From contig NZ_JACJTU010000031.1 in assembly GCF_014698835.1 (NCBI RefSeq), positions 26,094 through 90,093 on the forward strand: DNA of 64,000 bases, written 5' to 3'. Made by a program: the position numbers and the translations under genes. How positions within the stretch are numbered: the stretch's first letter is position 1; each line of letters opens with the position of its first letter. The stretch is from Nostoc paludosum FACHB-159. GTDB taxonomy: Bacteria; Cyanobacteriota; Cyanobacteriia; Cyanobacteriales; Nostocaceae. Shown here one piece after another: positions 45,710 through 53,509 of this stretch. Under the pieces are notes generated by a model. The model was not told the origin of the DNA. It was given only the letters and a program-made list of their open reading frames with translations, and searched no databases.

Positions 45710-48631
45710 ATGTCTACCCTACTACAAACTCTCCTCATCGAAACCCTTCCACAAGATACAGACCCAATTTTACATTCCTATATTGAGAAATTACTACCAT
45801 ATATCGAAAAAGAATTTGCCACAATTTCTGCTTTAGGTGGAACTTATGAGGCGCATTATCAACGATTGTCTCAATTAGAAGATAGATTTACTCAAGACAA
45901 AGCTCAAAATTGGTCGAATCGTGCCGACCAAAATTTGCTAGTTCATGTTCTCAATGGTTTACTTACAGCTTGGAACATCAGCAAATATTTACCCCAACCT
46001 TTATCAGAAACTGAAAAATATCTCCTTTGTTTAGGTTTAACTCTGCACGACTACAACAAATATCGCAACGGACAAGGAGAAGAAACACCGAAAAATTCTG
46101 AAGTTACAGAAATTCTCAATCTCTGTCGTGATTTAGGCGAAAAGCTCAACTTCCAATTATTTTGGTCAGAATGGCAAGAATATTTAATAGAAATTGCTTA
46201 TTTAGCACAAAATACCCAAAATAAAGCTAGCACAAATATTTACCCTGCTAACTGGCCTGTACCCAAAATTAAAGACCGTCGTCGTTTAGAAAATCCCCTG
46301 CGTCGGTTGCTAGCTTTTGGTGATATTGCAGTCCATTTCACTGACCCTGGCGATATCGATACTCAAACCAGAGGAGATAGGTTGCGGGAACAATTGCGAC
46401 GTTTAAATATTAACAAAAGTTTGGTTTATCATCGCTTGCGAGATACCATCGGGATTGTCAGTAACGGTATTCATAACGCCACAATTCTTTTTGCTAAACA
46501 ACTCGATTGGGAACCAATTTTATTTTTTGCCCAAGGTGTAATTTACCTAGCACCACCAAATAGCGAAACTCCAGATATTCAACAACTTCAAGAATTTATT
46601 TGGCAGCAAATTAGTGGAGTTTTAGCAGATAAAATGATGGGTGGCGATATTGGTTTTAAGCGAGAAGGTAAAGGCTTAAAAGTTGCACCCCAAACCTTAG
46701 AATTATTTGCGCCAGAAGAATTAATTCCCAAATTACCACGGGTAATTGAGGTCAAAGTAGCAAATATTAAAGACCCTGCTACACCCAAACGTTTAGAAAA
46801 ATTAGATTTAAGTGCAACTGAGCGAGAATTTCTGAATCAAGGTGCAGATATTCGTGCTGATAGAATCGCTGAATTTATTTTTCTGGCTGAAAAAGAGTTT
46901 TTTGGAAATTCGCCAGCATACATGAATTGGATACTAAATAAATTAGGAGTACAAGACAAAATCACACCCGAACAAACCCAAATCCAATCGGGAGGCGTAA
47001 AATATGGCTGGTATCATGCAGCTGCTTATTATGTTGCTACTCATGCAACTTTAAAACCAGAAGAAATTTTAGAACAAATGGAAATTTGGGCAGAAGATTT
47101 AGCAAATTGGGCAAGTGAGAACAACTTACTTCCCTTACATTCTAGCCCTACTCGTGAAATTTTCTTTCAATACTTAACGCAATATTTAGAAGTTAAAGGC
47201 TGGTCAAGCAATTATCCGTCATTCAGTGCTGAATTTATAGCTTATGCTGATGCCAAAACCAAAGCCGCCAAACAACCAATTTGTTCCTTAAGTTCCGGTG
47301 AATTTGCATCAGAAGACCAAATGGATTCTGTCGTGTTATTTAAACCACAGCAATATAGTAATAAAAATGCTTTGGGAGGGAGACAAATTAAACGCGGAAT
47401 TTCCAAAATATATGCCTTAGAAATGTTAATGCGTCAAGCTTTTTGGGCTGTCCCTGCTGGCAAGTTAGAAGAACAACAACCAGTATTTTTATATATCTTC
47501 CCCGCTTATGTTTATTCTCCCCAAACAGCAGCAGCTATCAAATTGTTAGTGAACAATATGAAACAGATTAATCTCTGGGATGTTCGCAAGCAATGGTTAG
47601 AACAAAAAATGAATATCAATGCTTTGCAATCAGTTGCTTGGTTAACAGAAGAAGCTACCTCTGGACGCTTTCACAACGATAAATACAATAAAGAAGACTT
47701 GCCTTTTATGGCAATGAATTACACAACTACCAGGGGTAAAACCCTTACAGATGCATGGGTACAACCTGCTTTCCTAGCTTTATCGCTACCAATTTTACTC
47801 GGAGTAAAAGTTATAGCTACTAGTAGTTCAGTTCCCCTTTATAACAGCGATCGCGATTTTAGAGAATCTGTAATTCTCGATGCACCTGCATCATTTTGGA
47901 ATTTGCTGGGATTGTCTAATTCTCTGCGAATCCAAGATTTTCAAAATGCTATGCAACGGCTTTTATTTGCCTATAGTCTACATTTAGATACTCGTAGTTC
48001 TCCCCCCGATGCTAAATGGCGAGATTTGATTAAAACAGTGCGCGAGGTGACAACAAATGTACTCAATATTTTTGCTTTAGCTACAGAAGGATTGCGACGT
48101 GATAAACGAGATATACCCAGCCAAGAAGAAGTTAAACGTTATTGGCAATATGCCCAAGCCTGGGTAAAACAAGATAATTCAGCTACAAACCAAGGAGCGT
48201 ATATTATGAAAATTACGGAAAAAATCGTGCAACAATACCGAGTATTTTATCAAGCAAATCTCGGTGAATCTAGCCACACAATTTTACTACCACTATCCAA
48301 AGCATTGGAAATGATTTTATCAGTTCCCCAACAAGTTGATGTTGATGATTTAATATTACAAGCTTCTGGACAAATTCAAGATGCTTTAGAGCGTCAAGAA
48401 GTCTATAAACGCCCTTTAATGATGGATAAATCAGTTGATAAAGCCACAAGACTAGAACGCGAATTAACAGCGATTCATACATTTATGACAACCTGTGTCC
48501 GGGAATTATTTCTCGAACTTTATAAAGGCGATCGCGCTTTATTACAAGAAAACCGCAACCGCATTAAATCCGGAGCGGAATTTGCCTACCGTTGGTTAGC
48601 TTTGCAAGAAAAGTCTGCTAAAGCATCCTAA
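45710..48631 (+). CDS. cas10d: Type I-D large subunit Cas10d (Csc3)
   Basis: 973 residues from ATG 45710, preferred over an in-frame TTG at 45692. Near the N-terminus a HD-type nuclease signature is visible: H79 (NLLVHVLNGL) and H113-D114 (LGLTLHDYNKY). The rest is the Cas10-like palm/finger body ending in a helical C-terminal domain (Cas11-like), with the last ~120 residues rich in helices. In I-D, Cas10d is both large subunit and DNA-cutting nuclease, working with Cas3'. Length (~970) and position between cas3' and csc2 are typical. Confidence 0.92.
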   Translation: MSTLLQTLLIETLPQDTDPILHSYIEKLLPYIEKEFATISALGGTYEAHYQRLSQLEDRFTQDKAQNWSNRADQNLLVHVLNGLLTAWNISKYLPQPLSETEKYLLCLGLTLHDYNKYRNGQGEETPKNSEVTEILNLCRDLGEKLNFQLFWSEWQEYLIEIAYLAQNTQNKASTNIYPANWPVPKIKDRRRLENPLRRLLAFGDIAVHFTDPGDIDTQTRGDRLREQLRRLNINKSLVYHRLRDTIGIVSNGIHNATILFAKQLDWEPILFFAQGVIYLAPPNSETPDIQQLQEFIWQQISGVLADKMMGGDIGFKREGKGLKVAPQTLELFAPEELIPKLPRVIEVKVANIKDPATPKRLEKLDLSATEREFLNQGADIRADRIAEFIFLAEKEFFGNSPAYMNWILNKLGVQDKITPEQTQIQSGGVKYGWYHAAAYYVATHATLKPEEILEQMEIWAEDLANWASENNLLPLHSSPTREIFFQYLTQYLEVKGWSSNYPSFSAEFIAYADAKTKAAKQPICSLSSGEFASEDQMDSVVLFKPQQYSNKNALGGRQIKRGISKIYALEMLMRQAFWAVPAGKLEEQQPVFLYIFPAYVYSPQTAAAIKLLVNNMKQINLWDVRKQWLEQKMNINALQSVAWLTEEATSGRFHNDKYNKEDLPFMAMNYTTTRGKTLTDAWVQPAFLALSLPILLGVKVIATSSSVPLYNSDRDFRESVILDAPASFWNLLGLSNSLRIQDFQNAMQRLLFAYSLHLDTRSSPPDAKWRDLIKTVREVTTNVLNIFALATEGLRRDKRDIPSQEEVKRYWQYAQAWVKQDNSATNQGAYIMKITEKIVQQYRVFYQANLGESSHTILLPLSKALEMILSVPQQVDVDDLILQASGQIQDALERQEVYKRPLMMDKSVDKATRLERELTAIHTFMTTCVRELFLELYKGDRALLQENRNRIKSGAEFAYRWLALQEKSAKAS

Positions 48632-48692
48632 TTTTCTGTCATTCTCTCTGCACCTTTACGCGCTCAAAATCATTAACGAATAGGAACAAATC

Positions 48693-49682
48693 ATGGGCAT
48701 TCTTAAAAAATTACAACCCGAATTTCAATCTGTATTTCCTCGCTTGGCTTCTGGTAAATATATCCACTTCATCATGCTACGTCATAGCCAATCATTCCCA
48801 GTATTCCAAACAGATGGAATTCTCAACACTGCACGCACGCAAGCCGGTTTAGGAACTACAGATGAAAGCAAAAAACAAATCAGCCGTTTGGTAATGTTCA
48901 AACGTAAACAAACCACCCCCGAACGACTTGCTGGACGCGAATTACTTCGTAGTTTGAATCTTACTAGCACCGACGAAAGCAACAAAGATAAATACTGCGA
49001 ATATAACGGCGAAAAATCCTGTAAAAAATGCCCTGATTGTATTATCTATGGATTTGCGATCGGCGATAGTGGGTCAGAACGTTCTAAAGTATACTCCGAC
49101 TCGGCTTTTTCTCTAAGTGCTTACGAGGAATCACACCGCAGCTTTACCTTTAATGCTCCTTTTGAAGGCGGAACAATGAGTGAAGCAGGAGAAATGCGTA
49201 GCAGTATCAATGAATTAGACCATGTTATTCCAGAAGTAACATTCCCTACAGTTGAAACTCTGCGCGACCCTACCTACGAAGGTTTTATCTATGTTCTGGG
49301 TAACTTGCTGCGTACTAAACGTTATGGCGCACAGGAATCACGCACCGGGACAATGAAAAACTACATTGCAGGAATTGTATTTTGCGATGGCGAAATCTTT
49401 AGCAACTTACATTACACTCAAGCACTTTATGATGCCTTGAAGGGTGATGCTCCGATTGCTGATATTTTGCAGAAGGTAGAAGAAGTGGCAAATAATTTAC
49501 TGAACGATGAACCTGTACGTACAACAAAGCGGCTGTTTGGTTCGCAATTGGAAGAATTGTTAGATGAAGTCAGTGCATTGTATCAAGATGAAACTCGTTT
49601 AGTAGAAACAATAAATGCACTCTACGGACAAACCAAAGCCTATGCAGAATCATTTGGAGCATTGAAGAAGAAAGGTAAATAA
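48693..49682 (+). CDS. csc2: Type I-D backbone protein Csc2 (Cas7)
   Basis: 329 residues. It has the Cas7-like beginning FIMLRHSQSFPVFQTDGILN, a cysteine cluster CEYNGEKSCKKCPDC (residues ~108-122) likely binding zinc, and the conserved FTFNAPFEGGTMSEAGEMRS segment. Csc2 polymerises along the crRNA to form the Cascade backbone. A 9-bp hairpin follows in the gap before csc1, which might raise or limit read-through and so set subunit ratios. Confidence 0.93.
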   Translation: MGILKKLQPEFQSVFPRLASGKYIHFIMLRHSQSFPVFQTDGILNTARTQAGLGTTDESKKQISRLVMFKRKQTTPERLAGRELLRSLNLTSTDESNKDKYCEYNGEKSCKKCPDCIIYGFAIGDSGSERSKVYSDSAFSLSAYEESHRSFTFNAPFEGGTMSEAGEMRSSINELDHVIPEVTFPTVETLRDPTYEGFIYVLGNLLRTKRYGAQESRTGTMKNYIAGIVFCDGEIFSNLHYTQALYDALKGDAPIADILQKVEEVANNLLNDEPVRTTKRLFGSQLEELLDEVSALYQDETRLVETINALYGQTKAYAESFGALKKKGK

Positions 49683-49704
49683 GGATTAACTACTACTTCT
49701 TGGT

Positions 49705-49729
49705 GTTAAGGTGAACGCTCCACCTTAAC
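49705..49729 (+). promoter_or_regulatory. Hairpin between csc2 and csc1
   Basis: GTTAAGGTG (49705-49713) pairs perfectly with CACCTTAAC (49721-49729), 7-nt loop. No T-run follows, so it is not a strong terminator. It could stabilise the 3' end of the csc2 message, since Csc2 is needed in several copies per complex. Confidence 0.4.
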
Positions 49730-49760
49730 CCAAATTTCAAGAGAATTAAAGGATTTTGCT

Positions 49761-50570
49761 ATGGCACTCTATCATTGCACTTTGACGCTACATGATAATG
49801 TTTTCTTTGCCACGCGGGAGATGGGCATTCTCTATGAAACAGAAAAATATTTACATAATTGGGGACTAAGCTTTGCACTTTTTGCAATTAATTACATTCC
49901 CCAACCATATCGGCTACAAGGAGAATTGGCTCAAAAACCAACATATTTAGATGCCAGTGCTGAACAAAATCTCCTGCATCTAAACCAAGCGGGAATTTAT
50001 GTATTTCCTGCTCAACCTATCAATTGGTCATATCAAATCAATACCTTTAAAGCTGCTCAAGTTGGCTATTATGGCAAATCCAAACAGTTCGGCGATAAAG
50101 GTGCAGATAAAAATTATCCAATTAATTACGGACGGGCTAAAGAAATAGCTGTTGGGAGCATATATCGTACCTATATTATTGCTCCTGAAACTATCAAAAT
50201 ACCGCATTGGATACGTTTGGGTAAATGGGCTGCAAAAGTCAGAGTTGAAGCTGTAAAAATTCCAGATAAAGTTATACAAACTAAATCTGGTGATTACACC
50301 TGTTTACATCCTCTAAACCCTTTGGATTTACCAAGTAATACTCGAATATTACTTTATAACCGGATTGTTATGCCTCCTGCAAGTTTGGTAAGTCAGGCAC
50401 AGTTAAACGGTGCATATTTAGTAGCTAAAAAGAGTGAAGAATCTAAAAAAGATGATTGGCAAGCTTTTAAATTAACATTAACTGAGCAGCAATATCAACA
50501 ACTGCCAGAAGAAATTTATTTACCTACAGGAGTATTTTATGGAGCAGGAAATGTTGCCGCAACAGCATAA
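49761..50570 (+). CDS. csc1: Type I-D Csc1 (Cas5)
   Basis: 269 residues. The start MALYHCTLTLHDNVFFATRE and the segment GLSFALFAINYIPQPYRLQG are typical of Csc1, the Cas5-like subunit that caps the crRNA 5' handle and takes part in PAM reading. It is preceded by AAGGATTT. Its end overlaps cas6 by 32 nt, so the two are translationally coupled. Confidence 0.92.
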   Translation: MALYHCTLTLHDNVFFATREMGILYETEKYLHNWGLSFALFAINYIPQPYRLQGELAQKPTYLDASAEQNLLHLNQAGIYVFPAQPINWSYQINTFKAAQVGYYGKSKQFGDKGADKNYPINYGRAKEIAVGSIYRTYIIAPETIKIPHWIRLGKWAAKVRVEAVKIPDKVIQTKSGDYTCLHPLNPLDLPSNTRILLYNRIVMPPASLVSQAQLNGAYLVAKKSEESKKDDWQAFKLTLTEQQYQQLPEEIYLPTGVFYGAGNVAATA

Positions 50571-51417
50571 ATTTTCTACATTGCATTCAATAGTTGTTGA
50601 ATTGGCAGCTGCGGATGTAGGAGATATACCACCTACTTTATCTCGCGCATTGCACGCACTAGTACTTAAATGGTTTGCAGCAGCAAGCCCATCTGTTGCT
50701 GAAACTATCCATGCCAGTCAAAATTCACCATTAACAATTTCAGGTTTATTAGGAAACCGCCGTCCGACTGGTGTGCATGTAGGAGATTATTTTTATTTTC
50801 GGATTGGTTTACTAGACGGTAGTTTAGTTGAACCTTTAATGCGCGGGTTTGAACAGTCAGAAACTCAATCTATAGTACTAGGTGATTTTCCGTTTGTATT
50901 ACGCAATATATATGCATTGCCAGGGACGCATCAATTAGCAGGCGCAGCTGATTATGGGTTATTGTCACACCCAACGCAAGTTTTGACAGATATTGAAATA
51001 CATTTTCTTTCTCCTACTAGTTTCAAGCAAAATCAAGGAGTACAAACTTTTCCCTTACCAGAACTAGTGTTTAACTCGCTGCATCGACGGTGGAATATTT
51101 TTGCACCAGAACAATATCATCTCCCAAATTGCGAATGGAATGCTTTGGTTTCAGCCTACGACCTCAAAACCTATGCGCTCAAAATGGAAGGTGGTACAGA
51201 AGTTGGGGCGCAGGGTTGGGTTCGCTACCGATTTAGTAGCCCTGAAACGGCTCGGATTGCCACTATTTTGGCAAATTTTGCTTTCTTTGCTGGGGTAGGA
51301 CGTAAAACTGCAATGGGGATGGGGCAGACACAACTGGCTTTGGGAACAAGTGTATTGCAAAAGCCGCCCAAACCAAAGCAGTCTAAAGTCTCTAAACCCT
51401 TACCAGTTCGTAATTAA
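50539..51417 (+). CDS. cas6: Type I-D Cas6 endoribonuclease
   Basis: 292 residues. ATG 50539 is chosen because AGGAG lies 6-10 nt before it; a second ATG is at 50551. The protein has two RAMP-like folds, and the C-terminal glycine-rich loop FAGVGRKTAMGMGQTQ is the Cas6 hallmark. It cuts pre-crRNA at the base of the repeat and leaves an 8-nt 5' handle (ATTGAAAC here). Because both arrays have the same last 13 bases, Cas6 could also process array 1. Confidence 0.92.
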   Translation: MEQEMLPQQHKFSTLHSIVVELAAADVGDIPPTLSRALHALVLKWFAAASPSVAETIHASQNSPLTISGLLGNRRPTGVHVGDYFYFRIGLLDGSLVEPLMRGFEQSETQSIVLGDFPFVLRNIYALPGTHQLAGAADYGLLSHPTQVLTDIEIHFLSPTSFKQNQGVQTFPLPELVFNSLHRRWNIFAPEQYHLPNCEWNALVSAYDLKTYALKMEGGTEVGAQGWVRYRFSSPETARIATILANFAFFAGVGRKTAMGMGQTQLALGTSVLQKPPKPKQSKVSKPLPVRN

Positions 51418-51440
51418 CAATTTGTATTTTCTAATAGACT

Positions 51441-52025
51441 ATGAACGAACAATACTATCTTCCCCTAGCTTATCTAAATGCTTGGGAATATTGTCCTCGT
51501 CGTTTCTTTCTTGAATACGAGCTAGGGGAAAATGCAGATAATGAACACATTATCATTGGCCGTCATCTGCACCGTAATGTTGATGACGAAGGCAAGAATG
51601 TTGAAGGCGACAAAGTAGTTTACCGACATCAGTGGGTATGGAGCGATCGCCTTTTGGTTAATGGCATTATCGATGCGGTGGAAGAAAAAGATAACCAATT
51701 AATCCCTTTGGAATTTAAAAAGGGACGTATGGCCAACCACAAGAGCGATCATTTTCAATTGTGCGGTGCGGCTTTGTGCCTAGAAGAGCGTACAGGAGGC
51801 TCTATTCCTTACGGCGAAATTTTTTACTATGCCAATCGGCGCCGTGAACGTGTAGATTTTTCATCTGCATTACGACAAGCCACAGAACAAGCAATCTCAG
51901 CAGCGCGGGCTGCTATAGGTGGCATAATGCCTTCACCAATAGACCACCCTAAAAAGTGCCAAGATTGCAGCTTACAGAAAATCTGCTTGCCGAAAGAAAT
52001 CAAAAAACTACGCCTTGAGGTCTAA
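51441..52025 (+). CDS. cas4: Cas4 nuclease
   Basis: 194 residues. The N-terminal Cys (YCPRRFFLEYE) and the C-terminal cluster CQDCSLQKIC coordinate a 4Fe-4S cluster. The nuclease core shows GIIDAVEE, PLEFKKG and QLCGAALCLEE (RecB-like motifs). Cas4 trims prespacers and selects the PAM side. It lies 23 nt after cas6 and 3 nt before cas1. Confidence 0.93.
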   Translation: MNEQYYLPLAYLNAWEYCPRRFFLEYELGENADNEHIIIGRHLHRNVDDEGKNVEGDKVVYRHQWVWSDRLLVNGIIDAVEEKDNQLIPLEFKKGRMANHKSDHFQLCGAALCLEERTGGSIPYGEIFYYANRRRERVDFSSALRQATEQAISAARAAIGGIMPSPIDHPKKCQDCSLQKICLPKEIKKLRLEV

Positions 52026-52028
52026 ATC

Positions 52029-53006
52029 ATGTCTATTCTTTATGTAACTCAACCTGATGCAGTACTTAGTAAAGCTGCCGAAGCTTTTAAAGTTGCCTTA
52101 AAACAGGAAGATGGCGGCTGGGAGAAGAAATCAGTTCCCGCTCAAACTGTCGAACAAGTTGTATTGATGGGAAATCCGCAGATCACTGGTGATGCCTTGG
52201 TCTACGCTTTGGAACTAGGGATGCCTGTACATTATCTTTCTGGCTTTGGTAAATACTTGGGGTCGGCTCTTCCAGGGTATTCTCGTAATGGTCAATTACG
52301 GCTGGCGCAGTATGCTGCTTATTATGACACAGCCCATCGTTTGGAGATTGTCAAAACTATTGTTATTGGCAAGATTCAAAATCAACATAGTGTTTTATAC
52401 CGCCACGACCAGAAAGATAATCCTCTCAAATCTCGCAAACAGCTAGTTAAAGAACAGACAACTCTTGACGAAGTACGTGGTGTTGAAGGATTAGCTGCAC
52501 GAGAATATTTTGCTGCTTGGTCGGCTATGCTTGAGGAACAATGGTCATTTAACGGCAGAAATCGTCGTCCTCCAACAGATGCAATCAATGCTTTACTGGG
52601 ATTTGCTTATGGTCTTTTGCAAGTACAAGTAACTGCTGCTGTACACATGGCTGGTTTAGACCCTTATGTTGGTTATCTGCACGAAGCTACTAGAGGACAG
52701 CCTGCAATGGTTCTTGATTTGATGGAAGAATTTCGTCCTCTCGTTGCTGATAACTTAATACTTTCGGTCATTAGTCATAAGGAAATTAAGCCCGACGATT
52801 TTACAGATCATCTTGGTGCGTATCGACTTTCAGAAAGCGGACGCAAACAGTTTTTACAGGCATGGGAGCGAAAAATGAACGATGAATTTAAGCATCCTAC
52901 CTTTGGCTATCGTTGCAGCTATCGTCGTGCAATCGAGTTGCAAGCACGTTTATTGAGCCGACATTTACAGGAAGGAGTTCCCTATAAAGCCCTGACACTA
53001 CGATGA
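52029..53006 (+). CDS. cas1: Cas1 integrase
   Basis: 325 residues. An N-terminal beta domain is followed by the helical catalytic domain with Glu (LAAREYFAAW), His (GYLHEATRGQPAMVLDLMEE) and Asp/Glu further on (FRPLVADNLI). These metal-binding residues are intact. It integrates spacers together with Cas2 and Cas4. It is the only Cas1 in the window, so it must serve array 2 and, by the leader and spacer evidence, probably array 1. Confidence 0.95.
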   Translation: MSILYVTQPDAVLSKAAEAFKVALKQEDGGWEKKSVPAQTVEQVVLMGNPQITGDALVYALELGMPVHYLSGFGKYLGSALPGYSRNGQLRLAQYAAYYDTAHRLEIVKTIVIGKIQNQHSVLYRHDQKDNPLKSRKQLVKEQTTLDEVRGVEGLAAREYFAAWSAMLEEQWSFNGRNRRPPTDAINALLGFAYGLLQVQVTAAVHMAGLDPYVGYLHEATRGQPAMVLDLMEEFRPLVADNLILSVISHKEIKPDDFTDHLGAYRLSESGRKQFLQAWERKMNDEFKHPTFGYRCSYRRAIELQARLLSRHLQEGVPYKALTLR

Positions 53007-53296
53007 CTACTTTGTTCTACCTCATAATTTATGATTTGCCTGATAATAAAAAGGCAAACAAGCGACGAACAAAACTACATAAAATGCTTTCTGGCTATGG
53101 AACTTGGACGCAGTACAGTGTGTTTGAATGTTTTTTAAATACTGTGCAGTTTGCTAAATTGAAGGTGCAAGTTGAGAGCTTGATCAAGCCATCTGAAGAT
53201 TCAGTACGTATTTATGTTTTAGATGCTGGAGCAGTACGTAAGACTATTACCTATGGTTCGGAGCAACCACGACAGCAAGAAACGATAATACTATGA
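53003..53296 (+). CDS. cas2: Cas2 adaptation protein
   Basis: 97 residues. Overlaps cas1 by 4 nt (ATGA). Ferredoxin-like fold with LIIYDLPDNKKANKRRTKLH (conserved Asp) and YSVFECFL. It forms the Cas1-Cas2 integrase. The array 2 leader begins directly after its stop. Confidence 0.95.
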   Translation: MTTLFYLIIYDLPDNKKANKRRTKLHKMLSGYGTWTQYSVFECFLNTVQFAKLKVQVESLIKPSEDSVRIYVLDAGAVRKTITYGSEQPRQQETIIL

Positions 53297-53509
53297 TGCT
53301 AATATGATACAAGCAAAATTTTGGCAGGGCAAAGTACGGGCAAAAACCCCCACCTCCCGCCAAATCGACAGAACCTTGACAATTTAATAGTTTCAGCAGT
53401 TCAAGTACGAACATAGAGCCTAGTTATAAATGCCGGAAATGGACTTTTAAAGTAGACCTGCCAAAAATGGTGTCGGGAATGGCTCTGTCATTAGCTTCTG
53501 GCTGGCTGG
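53297..53509 (+). promoter_or_regulatory. Leader of CRISPR array 2
   Basis: About 213 bp between cas2 and the first repeat. Block A (53313-53364) and block B (53435-53470) match the leader of array 1 in sequence and spacing. The last bases before the repeat are three GGCT units. It should contain the array promoter and the integration signal. Confidence 0.75.
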
